Assembly (NCBI GenBank): GCA_964019425.1
Contig: OZ025811.1
Span: 496,001 to 560,000, forward strand
Reading direction: 5' to 3'
Origin: Flectonema sp. DT1601
Lineage: Eukaryota; Euglenozoa; Diplonemea; Diplonemida; Diplonemidae
Length of the DNA: 64,000 nt
Shown piece by piece: positions 11,049 to 21,507 of the stretch. Both the position numbers and the translations under genes were made by a program. Positions within the stretch are counted from its first letter, which is position 1; each line of letters starts with the position of its first letter. Below the pieces are notes generated by a model, which ran no database searches, was not told the DNA's origin, and saw only the letters and a list, made by a program, of their open reading frames with translations.

Positions 11049-11912
11049 TTAAAATTGAGAAATGTCAGCATCCGCAAGTTGGTGCGGAGAGCAGTTTGAA
11101 CCGAAAGATGTGGAAGCTGTAGACTGAACAGACGATAGATTATAGTCAGAATCCGTTGATGATGTATTGCAACCAGTCGACTGATTCCGAAAGGCCGCGA
11201 GTTCACTTGCCATGTATGTGTTTGCTTCTAAAGGAACATTATTTCCATATTCATTCTGAAAGTCTTCCAACATAGATTGCAGCTTTGGATTGTTTCGTTG
11301 TCTACGCTCTGCTTTTATAATTTTCTTACACTCATGAATTGCCTTCTTAATACTCTTACTTCCAGGATAAAGCTCTAAAGCATCAGTGAAACTTTGCATT
11401 GCTTCTTCACTACGGCGAAGTTTTAGGAGAGTGTCACCCTTGCGTACATATCCTTTAAACCATGTGGGGTTCAATGTAACGCATTGTTCAGCATCGAATA
11501 ATGCACAGTTATAATACTCTGATCCCATGATTAGATAAGAAGCACAACGATTGCTGTACAAAATGTGATTATTTGGGTCAGCTGCTATGGCTTCAGTGAA
11601 TAAGGTGGCTGCTTGATCAAAATTACAATTCTGAAAAGCAGTATTACCATCTTCCTTTAACAAGTCAGCCTTTGATGTTTGTGTATCGCTGCTGAAACCG
11701 CTTACTGCGGAAGTGTAGTTAGGTTCGTCTGAGACGCTATTTCTCCTCCGTTGGTCAGGTATTGATTCTCTTACTCTTTTTGCTCGTTGCTCTGCCTCGA
11801 TCGAATCTGGACTTCTGATGTCCTGTTCGCTGATTCCCATTTCTCTTAAAAACGCTTCTTTCGTAACCTTCCTTCTCCCATGAAGGGCAAATTGTTTCTT
11901 CTCTTCTTCCAT
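11049..11912 (-). CDS. TPR-domain co-chaperone-like protein
   Basis: The frame can be extended upstream of 11912, but that part is a Lys/Phe string from spacer DNA. The ATG at 11912 follows a CCCCAG acceptor-like site by about 30 nt and starts MEEEKKQFALHGRRKV, giving 287 residues. Three TPR units are visible from about residue 83: LLKEDGNTAFQNCNFDQAA, then NHILYSNRCASYLI, then WFKGYVRKGDTLLKLRRSEEA. The AFQ..Y/F..A pattern and the NRCA/RKG residues resemble the Hsp70/Hsp90-binding clamps of STI1, SGT and TTC proteins. The C-terminus is Ser/Thr-rich and ends ISQF. No catalytic domain is present; the specific partner cannot be read from sequence. Confidence 0.75.
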   Translation of the reverse strand: MEEEKKQFALHGRRKVTKEAFLREMGISEQDIRSPDSIEAEQRAKRVRESIPDQRRRNSVSDEPNYTSAVSGFSSDTQTSKADLLKEDGNTAFQNCNFDQAATLFTEAIAADPNNHILYSNRCASYLIMGSEYYNCALFDAEQCVTLNPTWFKGYVRKGDTLLKLRRSEEAMQSFTDALELYPGSKSIKKAIHECKKIIKAERRQRNNPKLQSMLEDFQNEYGNNVPLEANTYMASELAAFRNQSTGCNTSSTDSDYNLSSVQSTASTSFGSNCSPHQLADADISQF

Positions 11913-12688
11913 TGCCGCAATTGTGTTAATTTTTCTGGGGGGAAAAAAAAAAAAACGAAGTAGGGATGATGACAATCTAAACATTAGTAATCTATGACAG
12001 TTGACTCGCTTTTTTTTTTTTTTTTCCCGAGGTCTACTGTTCATTTAAGATAGGTTGTGAATAGATACGAATCATAAGTTAGTATCAAAAGAAGGAAAAA
12101 TAAATTCACATCATCTTCATAATCAAAAATCACAATAATCATAGATGGAAGTGCCCTCCAAATTGTAGGGCACTTCCATCTATGAATAATTATAATAAAA
12201 AAATATAAAACTCTAATTCACGTATTAGGTAAATTTAATTTTTTTTTTTTCGGTATGTTTGAAAAGAATGCCGATTTTCGGATGGAAAAAAACAAAAAAA
12301 AAATTGTTTTTTTTTTTCGGCAATTTGAGAGCCGATATTTTCATTCCACACGAATTCTTCTCGTGGAGTTTTTTTTTAAACATTAAAACACCCACGCAAC
12401 ACATAACAACAATTAAAAACGGAGATACGCACATACTCGTCAAGTAGCCATTATTGTGTCCCAGACCAAAGAAGAGCAGAGACGAACAAGAAGACTAAAA
12501 CGCACGTAACTAAAAAGATTGTGTAGTCACGAAAAAAACAGAACAACAGAAAACCAGACCATTTTATCAAAAAAAGAAAACATAACAAAAAAAAAAAAAA
12601 AAACGCTCAAAAAAAATAAAAAAGTGTCGCTGTTTGATGGTCGAGAATTTTCCCGCAAACAGATTTATTTAATATTTATTACATTATT
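11913..12688. other. Intergenic with a perfect inverted repeat
   Basis: This region holds A/T runs, Lys/Phe-rich spurious frames and the 19-bp inverted repeat at 12139-12185 (separate entry). No protein gene is supported. Confidence 0.5.
12139..12185. repeat. Perfect 19-bp inverted repeat with 9-nt loop
   Basis: TCATAGATGGAAGTGCCCT is followed by the loop ccaaattgt and then its exact reverse complement. The stem is less AT-rich than its surroundings, which makes it stand out. It sits about 500 bp downstream of the MFS gene's stop, between that gene and the TPR gene's start. It could be a pre-miRNA-like or terminator hairpin, or a tiny palindromic element. Confidence 0.9.
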
Positions 12689-14371
12689 TTATTGGTCATC
12701 AGTTCCATAACGTGTTTCTGATTTTATCGAAAGACGAGTACTGTGACGTTGAACAATTCTAGCTCGGATCCTTCTATTCAGCCATAATCCACAAAAGAAC
12801 GCCATGAGCGACGAAACACTGACGACAATATGAGTTGTGCGATAACATTCTGACCCAATACATTCAACTTCATTGGTTTCAATGTTTCGGGTTTGGTGTG
12901 ATTCATAAACCTGAGAAGCGAGAATAGTTGAAAACCCAAGAGATCCAATTGAAGGTGCGAACATCATCCACATGTAGTTCGAAGCGAAGAAACGAAGACC
13001 AAACAAGTCACCAACGACTGCTGGGAATACTGCTTGCATTCCTCCGTAACTAAGACCTGCTAGACAAAATCCAATATAACTCGCATCCATAGACGAGCTT
13101 ATCATTATTGAATGAGCGATTCCATGAAGTAATATTGTCAACGAGAATACTAATGCTCTACTGACATTGTGTTTTGTTAACTTCTCTGATGAGACTGCGA
13201 GTATCATTCTACCAAAAGAGTTGAATATAAAAAGAAGAGACGCAGCTACGTCAACATCCTGTTGAGAACCACCTTCAGCCTTCATAATCTGAGCTGAGTT
13301 ATTTATAATTGTGAGTCCTCCTCCAGTTCCTATTCCGAGGACTGCGAAGAGTAACCAGAAATCGAGAGTCTTGAGAGCGTCTTTGGGAGAGACGCCATCA
13401 ACTTCTTCTAATTCTTTAAATGAAAGATCACTCTCTCCCGCCTGAGACAATTCATCGACTTCAGGTTTGAGAGGATGTTCAGTAGTCGCATTATCATTGT
13501 CGTCTTTCTGGTGATGTTGTTGGTCAATTTCGATGTATGATTTCTTCTTTTTTAATCTTCCAAGATAGAGGTTACCTGATCTACGTATAAGAAGTCCACA
13601 CAGAGCTGGAATCGCAGCGACCCCAACACCAAAAACAGCGATATCGACACTTCCTGGAATGTCATCACTTGTAGCTCTCAATAACGATGATATTAATAAC
13701 ATTATCGCAACACACGCAAGTAGTCCAAACAGCTGATAAAACTTCTTACTCGAAGCTGGAGCTTCCTCTTCTGGTATTGGTATCGTTTCACACAAGAATA
13801 CAACAGAAACAACAGTCGGAACACTACAAAGCAATGAAACGAATAGAAGGTAGTTTGCTACATCTCCTTCAAAGAATGCCGATGATGCCTGGGTTACTAT
13901 TGAACCTGCTAATCCTAAGAATGCTTTTTGAGCACCAACAACAAGACCTCTTTGATGAGGTACATTCTTAACACCCGTTGTTAGAGCTGCTGCATCGTAA
14001 TAGCCTGCACCGTGTCCCCAAAGAGAAGTGAATACACAAGCGAGAACAATACCACAATTCCAGTTATTGCTCACGACGAAGTAAAGCATTATATATCCAG
14101 CGAAGGTGAAAAACGATCCAATCAAAACTGTACTCGTTACCCCTCCGTACTTTGAATCATAAAAGATCCCAGCCAGAGGCATAAAAGCCCAAATATTACC
14201 TAAAAGTGCTATTGTTTGAAGCTTGCTTTGACCACTCTCATCTCCTTCGAACAATACTTCCTTTAAGGTCTCTGAGTAGGTTCCAAAAAGATACATATTT
14301 CCGGCACAGAATTGTATCATGAGGGAGCTAAACATCGACACCCAGGCATTCCATTGCAACCCGAATCCCAT
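12689..14371 (-). CDS. MFS transporter with nodulin-like domain
   Basis: The frame is open slightly beyond 14371, but only via a TTG next to a T-run; the first ATG (MGFGLQWNAWVSMF) gives 560 residues. The N-terminal half matches the nodulin-like/MFS pattern: MIQFCAGNMYLFGTYSETL, then repeated hydrophobic spans with GHGAGYYDAAALTTGVKN and HQRGLVVGAQKAFLGL, the motif shared with plant nodulin-like and yeast Mch1-type carriers. A charged cytosolic loop (about residues 275-340, rich in His/Asp/Glu) separates two groups of about six transmembrane segments; a second MFS half starts at DALKTLDFWLLF. The gene is intronless. The substrate is unknown; monocarboxylates or other small solutes are suggested for relatives. 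Neighbours give no clue. Confidence 0.8.
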   Translation of the reverse strand: MGFGLQWNAWVSMFSSLMIQFCAGNMYLFGTYSETLKEVLFEGDESGQSKLQTIALLGNIWAFMPLAGIFYDSKYGGVTSTVLIGSFFTFAGYIMLYFVVSNNWNCGIVLACVFTSLWGHGAGYYDAAALTTGVKNVPHQRGLVVGAQKAFLGLAGSIVTQASSAFFEGDVANYLLFVSLLCSVPTVVSVVFLCETIPIPEEEAPASSKKFYQLFGLLACVAIMLLISSLLRATSDDIPGSVDIAVFGVGVAAIPALCGLLIRRSGNLYLGRLKKKKSYIEIDQQHHQKDDNDNATTEHPLKPEVDELSQAGESDLSFKELEEVDGVSPKDALKTLDFWLLFAVLGIGTGGGLTIINNSAQIMKAEGGSQQDVDVAASLLFIFNSFGRMILAVSSEKLTKHNVSRALVFSLTILLHGIAHSIMISSSMDASYIGFCLAGLSYGGMQAVFPAVVGDLFGLRFFASNYMWMMFAPSIGSLGFSTILASQVYESHQTRNIETNEVECIGSECYRTTHIVVSVSSLMAFFCGLWLNRRIRARIVQRHSTRLSIKSETRYGTDDQ

Positions 14372-14478
14372 ACTGTTGTGATTGGGAAACTGGTTCGACA
14401 AAAAAAAAAAAATAAAAAATTAATACGATTTTTTTTTTAAAAAATCAGTAAAGCATAAAACAACTGCTTTAATTGAAC

Positions 14479-15252
14479 TTAATTGTCGTCATCATCGTCA
14501 CCAGCAGTAAGCGAGATCTCATTTTTCTGTCTTGCTTGCCACAATGTTCTAATTTGATCATTTGTTAATTTAACACTCTCACCAGGTTCATTCAAATTCA
14601 AAGAATTTAATGTAAGTGGACCTATCGCACTGCGATGTAGCTTTACTACAGGTAATCCAATAGAATGCATCATTCTCTTTACAATATGGTTCTTCCCAAT
14701 ATTAATCACTAAGCGTACTACAGAAGTTGTTTTCTCAACTGTTTTACGAGGGGCAGGAGGTTCTTCTGACTCTCTGTCTGCTAGTTTTCGTTTAACTTTT
14801 GCTTTTTTATTGCCAGAACGGCGGACGTAGTCTGAAACTACATCTAAGGTTTGTCTTGTCACGCTGATGATTTCAGCTTCAAGAGCACAGGCTTTTCCAT
14901 CTGCAAGTTCAATTCCTGCTAACAGCGTTTTCATATTTTCTTCCGTGGCTTCATGATCAGTTGTGGCGAGGTATTCTTTAGGCAGCATGCCAGGAGTGCA
15001 AATAAAATTTCCAAATAACCCAAAAGACGTGCACAAGATCAATCCGCTGGTCTTCTTATCTAGTCTCCCAATGTGAAATATTCTCTTTTCAGGTGACAAC
15101 TCTTTTAACCAAGCACCCATGCATTGTCTTCTATGTGCTAACTGTACTTTATTCTCTCTGAGTTTATTACTACTTAACATACCACGTGGTTTATATAGTG
15201 CATATGTAGATGAATGAGTGATCCAGAGAGGCTCAGAAGGTTCGCTTGTCAT
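14479..15252 (-). CDS. RsuA/RluB/RluF-type pseudouridine synthase
   Basis: ATG at 15252 (MTSEPSEPLWITHSS) gives 257 residues. The catalytic motif GRLDKKTSGLIL is present near residue 63; the Asp in GRLD is the nucleophile of this superfamily. Also visible are YKPRGMLSSN early on and the C-terminal KNHIVKRMMHSIGLPVVKLHR followed by IGPLTL, which match the G-x-x-h-Q-V-R-R-M and hR..hG.hhL signatures of RsuA-type enzymes. An insertion of about 35 charged residues (about 150-185, rich in Lys/Arg/Glu) interrupts the domain. I see no S4 domain at the N-terminus. Bacterial relatives act on rRNA; in eukaryotes family members are often mitochondrial or chloroplast, but no clear targeting peptide is visible. 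Intriguing next to an rRNA oddity, though that may be chance. Confidence 0.85.
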   Translation of the reverse strand: MTSEPSEPLWITHSSTYALYKPRGMLSSNKLRENKVQLAHRRQCMGAWLKELSPEKRIFHIGRLDKKTSGLILCTSFGLFGNFICTPGMLPKEYLATTDHEATEENMKTLLAGIELADGKACALEAEIISVTRQTLDVVSDYVRRSGNKKAKVKRKLADRESEEPPAPRKTVEKTTSVVRLVINIGKNHIVKRMMHSIGLPVVKLHRSAIGPLTLNSLNLNEPGESVKLTNDQIRTLWQARQKNEISLTAGDDDDDN

Positions 15253-15454
15253 CACGCTACTGTCACCTAAACAGAAACTAAATAGTTATAAGATATCACT
15301 GTACAGAACAAAAAAAGTAGGTTGCGTAGACATAGAACAGAGTTATGGAGTTTCCTATAGTAAAATAAATGGGTATTTAAATCGCTGATTAACATTCACG
15401 AGTATTGTTTTCGGATGCCGCTTTCGGGAATCATATTTGTTATGCCATGGAAGG

Positions 15455-15487
<33 letters not shown>

Positions 15488-15582
15488 CATATTTAATATA
15501 AGAGAAAAAAAAAACACGAAACAGATTATTAACAGTTGGTTTTTTTTCCTCCGTCGAATATATTTATTTTTTTTCAATTATT
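15253..15582. other. Intergenic, T-runs only
   Basis: A 31-base T-run lies at about 15458-15487. I see no gene or recognisable RNA in this gap. Confidence 0.5.
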
Positions 15583-16863
15583 CTATTCGTATCCGGTATC
15601 AGTAGTGGTGGGTTGAATCGCGGTAAGTTTGAATTGAGGTGACCATAATCCCTATTTTGTTTTGTTTTTTTTTTTCCAAATGTCAAAACTTCAGACAGTA
15701 CACATATTTACTTTGCATACCTTTTTCATTATACCGAACTGAGAGAGTCCCCATCGAGGGAAGTGCATGCATGTTTTTGGTTGAGGCTCAGCAGCACCCT
15801 CTGCGTGGAGGGATGGCAATGGAGCACTCAACGTATGAGGTTGATTATGACGGTTGAAAGTACCTTCAAAATGAAAACCATCTGGCATCCTCCACTCACC
15901 CTCTTTTATTATACCTCGTGCTGTTTTGTTGACTTTCTCACCATCGACTTCTTCAGAGAATGGTTCAGTTCCCCATTCACCTCTGTAGTCACCTCCTTCT
16001 GTTAGAGTGTAACACGGATTATTATCAATTATTGTCTTTAACCAGTATGCGAATGTGTAAGTTCCGTAGCCGTCTTTATGTCCTTCGTTCCAATTACCAG
16101 AATAGGTGTCTCCATTAACGTAGTAAAGAATACCTTCACCGTGACGTTTACCGTTGAGCCACTCGCCTTTGTAGACGGATCCGTCACGTGATTTCATAAC
16201 ACCGATACCTGAACGAGTTCCATTTTCATAATCACCGAGATAGAATGAGAAATATCCGAGTTCGAGAGCTGTTCGTACTATTTCTTCCCCTATCGCAAGT
16301 GATTGCGTTATGTTCTTTACGACTTTGTCTTTTTGTTCGCCCGTACAACTCCAACAACCTGTTAGTTCTGACTTCAGTCTTTCTTCTTCTGGAAGGTTCA
16401 TAATTTGGTGTTCAATTAATTTGTCCACTTCACTCTTACCAAGACTCTTTGAGACATACTTTCCCTGACCGTTTTTCTTTCCTTCGTAGAATTGACCTTC
16501 GTATGAGTCTCCGTTTGAGTAGATTGCTTTAGATTTTCCATTTCGTTGACTGAAGTCATCGCGAACACCAGCGTAGAGTCCGAGTCTTACTACGGCTATG
16601 CAACGATTTTCAAAAGTTGAAAGTATTTTTGGTTCTTCGGTATTTGGTTTTAGTGGTCCCTCGGTTGCGTACCACTTCGCCCATTCAAGTCTGGAGTCTA
16701 ACTCAGTAGGATCACCGGCGGGTTCTCTGTCGTCCTCTGGTTTCTCCTTCCACTCTTCAAGAGCTCTCCATATGTCCCAATCAACTTTCTTAAAACCGGT
16801 GGCTTCATCAATAGCCTCGTAGTCAATCTTTACGAGTTCCTTTTCACCTTCATCATCGGACAT
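15583..16863 (-). CDS. MORN-repeat protein, probably ciliary (two exons)
   Basis: Exon 1 is 15721-16863 (start ATG, MSDDEGEKELVKIDYEA). The frame runs on for a few codons past a GTATGC donor after IMKK; joining to 15583-15651 (acceptor AAATAG, phase 0) adds GLWSPQFKLTAIQPTTTDTG and a TAG stop, about 403 residues in all. MORN-type motifs are seen at YSNGDSYEGQFYEGKKNGQGKY, DYENGTRSGIG, GSVYKGEWLNGKRHGEGILY, GDTYSGNWNEGHKDGYGTY and a weak YRGEW. The acidic N-terminus with paired Trp residues (DWDIW, EWKEK, EWAKWY) is unusual for simple MORN proteins. Axonemal radial-spoke and other flagellar proteins share such repeats, which bind membranes or axonemal partners. The second exon was not a long open frame and is inferred from splice sites. 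Confidence 0.75.
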
Positions 16864-17111
16864 CTCCTTTTGGGTTTATTATTACCTGATAAAATAATTC
16901 ATGAAATAATATTCAGATATAAGAAAATAGTAATCATCGAGTCGGTTAGCAAACCATTAAAACATAAAAAAGTAATTTCTCAGTGAATCCAATCAATAGG
17001 AAACATTTCACATCAGGCAGCAATGACCTGTTAACAGTCTTGAGAGATATAAAGCACACACGGCTATTTTATATCAAATAGTTGATACATCCTTAACAGC
17101 TCACAGACAGA

Positions 17112-17202
17112 TCACTTACTCTTGAGTGCCGTCAGTCTTTCGTCCTCTTCCTGAAATCGGAGAGCTGTGGCGTACATCTTTGCTTCACGATCCTGTTTTA
17201 AT

Positions 17203-17236
<34 letters not shown>

Positions 17237-17957
17237 CACGAAAAAAAAAAAGAAAATCTTTATTAATTATTTTCATACCAAAGCTTCCGCCTCAAGTTCA
17301 GCTTCCTCTTCTCTCAAGGACATGATTTTACTTCTGAAGCTTGTGATTTCTTTTCCGGTTGGCGGTTCGTGTTCCCAATGCATTCTAGTACCTTGAAAGT
17401 GCTCAGGAATACCCTTGTGGATAGCAGGTCTTAGTGTATCATCACCGACCAACATTGGTATTATAGTTCCGTGTTTGGAATATGAATCGATGAACCCGTA
17501 TATGAACCCACCCCCTGTTTATATTTATTTATTTTATTGTATCTACTAAACACTTTTAGGAACAACTAAAAAAAAAAAAAAACATACATATAAGAAATGC
17601 AGAGCAAATCAAAGCAGACAAGTAAGGTCCCGCAACGTAACCAGTCACTGGTAGGTTCGGATCTTTTATTGCGGGATTGGTTAAAATACCATCTTCATTT
17701 AAATATAAGAACGGATGCATTCGCTGATCTCGCAATGTTTCTAAGTCTGTTGTTCCTCTGAGCATTGACTCCATGATAGCGAGGTCGTCTGTTAAATATT
17801 GTCTTGCTTTAAACTCATGTCTGATTGAGTCGTATGTCGCAACTCTTAATTTTGGATTTGATATTCGCATTGCGGCTTTCATAAATTCTTTATATAATCT
17901 TTTTACATCTCGATTAGTTACCTTTGACAGCCCCCTTCCTATGTGTTCAAAGCACAT
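17112..17957 (-). CDS. LYR-motif protein with a membrane segment (three exons)
   Basis: Proposed exons are 17588-17957, 17279-17514 and 17112-17192, with phases 1 and 0 agreeing and donors GTATGT and GTATGA. The protein is about 228 residues. It starts MCFEHIGRGLSKV, then RDVKRLYKEFMKAAMRI, a Complex1_LYR-like motif (LYK in place of LYR) followed by the helical KARQYLTDD pattern. A hydrophobic stretch, SALICSAFLIWGGFIYGF, spans the first junction and looks like a single membrane helix. A Glu-rich coiled coil forms the C-terminus. LYR proteins act in mitochondrial complex I or Fe-S assembly; with a membrane segment this could be a complex I accessory subunit. That function is inference. The LSU rRNA fragment lies just upstream of its start codon on the same strand. 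Confidence 0.6.
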
Positions 17958-18039
17958 GATGTTTAAATTGATGTCGCTGGGGTTAAGACGAATTATTTTT
18001 AAATATAAAACAAAAACAAACAAACTGATGAACGAATAT

Positions 18040-18340
18040 CGTGCTCTTATCACACAGCCAGTTTCAAAGGACTTTTAACCCTCCCTTTTTCAAAGTTTTT
18101 TTGCATCTTTCAGCACTGTACTTGTTCGCTAGGGATACCTGCTAATTAGCTCAGCATTCCCAAACTGAGCGACTCTTGCTGACTGTGAAGGTAGACTGGA
18201 TGGCTGCTCAGATGTACGGGACTCTCACCCTCTTTGGTGACCCCATTCCAGGAGACTTGTCCGAACACCACCAGATCCCCACAATAGCTTGCACCACAAT
18301 TCCTTTCGGATTCAGGCTTGTTGTGAAGGTAGATCGGATG
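18040..18340 (-). rRNA. LSU (28S) rRNA domain I fragment
   Basis: Read on the minus strand, the order of words is that of LSU domain I: AGGAATTGTGG, then GGACAAGTCTCCTGGAATGG (yeast-like GACAAGTCTCTTGGAA), AGAGGGTGAGAGTCCCGTA, GTTTGGGAATGCTGAGCTA, CCCTAGCGAACAAGTACAGT (usual CGATAGCGAACAAGTACCGT) and GATGCAAAAAAACTTTGAAA. About 35 nt between GAATGC and the AGCGAAC word are deleted relative to other eukaryotes. No other LSU segment follows; the LYR gene's start codon is about 85 bp beyond the 3' end. It lies just downstream of the p32 stop codon on the same strand. Homology is near certain; boundaries are approximate. An odd internal repeat, CTACCTTCACA, occurs at both 18182-18200 and 18318-18335. 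Confidence 0.9.
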
Positions 18341-18379
18341 ACTGGATTCCATTTGGTTACCTCATTTAATAATATAAAC

Positions 18380-19105
18380 TTAACTTACTTTTTCTGGTAT
18401 GATGCTGCTGTTGCCGTCACTTATGAGATTGACATCGGCAGAAACATTCGGATATCGATGATGATCTATGAAAGCAGAAATACTAGCCCACCAAGAAGGA
18501 TACTCAACTAATTCTTTATACTGCAGTAACTCTGCTAGAAAGTTTAAAAATGAATCGTTAATACCACATTCATCAAGAAGGTCTTGGAATGATTGTACAA
18601 GTTCAGAATCTTGATCATCCCATGAAGGAACAGAATACTTATTTATTATATCTTCATTGGTTGGTACAACAGCGAAGGCCTCAGTGATATCAGACGTGAA
18701 TACCTGACTTGATATGACTCTTAAGGTACACTCACTTGATAAACATCTAAATCTAATTGACCCATTGTCTGTTGTTAGAATTACTACAAAGTAGAATAAC
18801 TCACCGCATTGACCTCCATGCATTGTTAGGTCATCAAAACTCAAATCAGCCATAACATTCACGTCTATGTTTTCTATTTCATCTCTTCTTTGTAAGGTTA
18901 CGTAGTTCGATCCAGGAGAATTTCCAATTTTCCATCCCCAGTCGCCATCAATAGGTGCAATCGGTGCAGTCATTCCTTTCGCACTTATAGAAGAAACTGA
19001 TAATCCCTTTTCAGCAACTTTCTTAAACTCTTCAATATACTTACTATAGAACCTTTGTGAGCCTCTCAACGTTCTAACTGGTAAGGTATTTATGCATCTT
19101 CTCAT
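18380..19105 (-). CDS. Mitochondrial p32/MAM33-family protein
   Basis: The frame gives 241 residues from MRRCINTLPVRTLRGSQRFY, an Arg-rich, acid-free presequence typical of mitochondrial matrix import. The mature part has DGDWGWKIGNSPGSNYVTL, an acidic middle, RFRCLSSECTLRVISS and the family hallmark near the C-terminus, LLDECGINDSFLNFLAELLQ followed by YKELVEYPSWW. p32/MAM33 proteins form doughnut-shaped trimers in the matrix and are linked to mitochondrial translation and ribosome biogenesis. The stop overlaps a GTAAGT donor-like sequence (coding GTA AGT, then TAA), so splicing past the stop cannot be excluded. The LSU domain I fragment begins about 40 nt downstream. Confidence 0.85.
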   Translation of the reverse strand: MRRCINTLPVRTLRGSQRFYSKYIEEFKKVAEKGLSVSSISAKGMTAPIAPIDGDWGWKIGNSPGSNYVTLQRRDEIENIDVNVMADLSFDDLTMHGGQCGELFYFVVILTTDNGSIRFRCLSSECTLRVISSQVFTSDITEAFAVVPTNEDIINKYSVPSWDDQDSELVQSFQDLLDECGINDSFLNFLAELLQYKELVEYPSWWASISAFIDHHRYPNVSADVNLISDGNSSIIPEKVS

Positions 19106-19496
19106 TGCTAACTGTTTTGTGATGCTGTTGTGAAAACATAAGATACCTCATTATAACATAAAAACAGTCGATTGGGTTTTCTAAGAGAGACCATCGCTCA
19201 AAACATGTAAGAAAACAACTCATTGCCTATTTGGGAATCAACACTTCAAGGCAATAGTGATTGCTACGATCAGACCTCAGAGAAGGGATGGAAAATAAAA
19301 GAAGTAGACACAGGGAGGGACTTTACATGTCTAGAATAGACAACAATGTGATTTTTTTAAAAAATAAAAAGCGAGGCACCGCACTCCGGTCAAAATTCGC
19401 AGCATGAGGGGCAGGAACGTAGACCGACAGGGATCCCTAAGATGTTGAAAAGAAAATTGAAAAAAACGGGGGAAATTTCTACGAAAAAGAAAAGGT
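19106..19496. other. Intergenic between p32 and alpha-tubulin
   Basis: This is the 3' flank of alpha-tubulin. The segment 19240-19310 contains ATCAGACCTCAGAGAAGG, which weakly recalls the LSU 5' start (GACCTCAGATCAGG), but the match is too short to call. No protein gene is seen. Confidence 0.4.

Positions 19497-21507
<2,011 letters not shown>

Noticed and set aside
15583-15651. CGCGGTAAG on the plus strand as the SSU 530 loop
   Set aside because: On the minus strand the same bases form the in-phase last exon of the MORN gene, which explains them.
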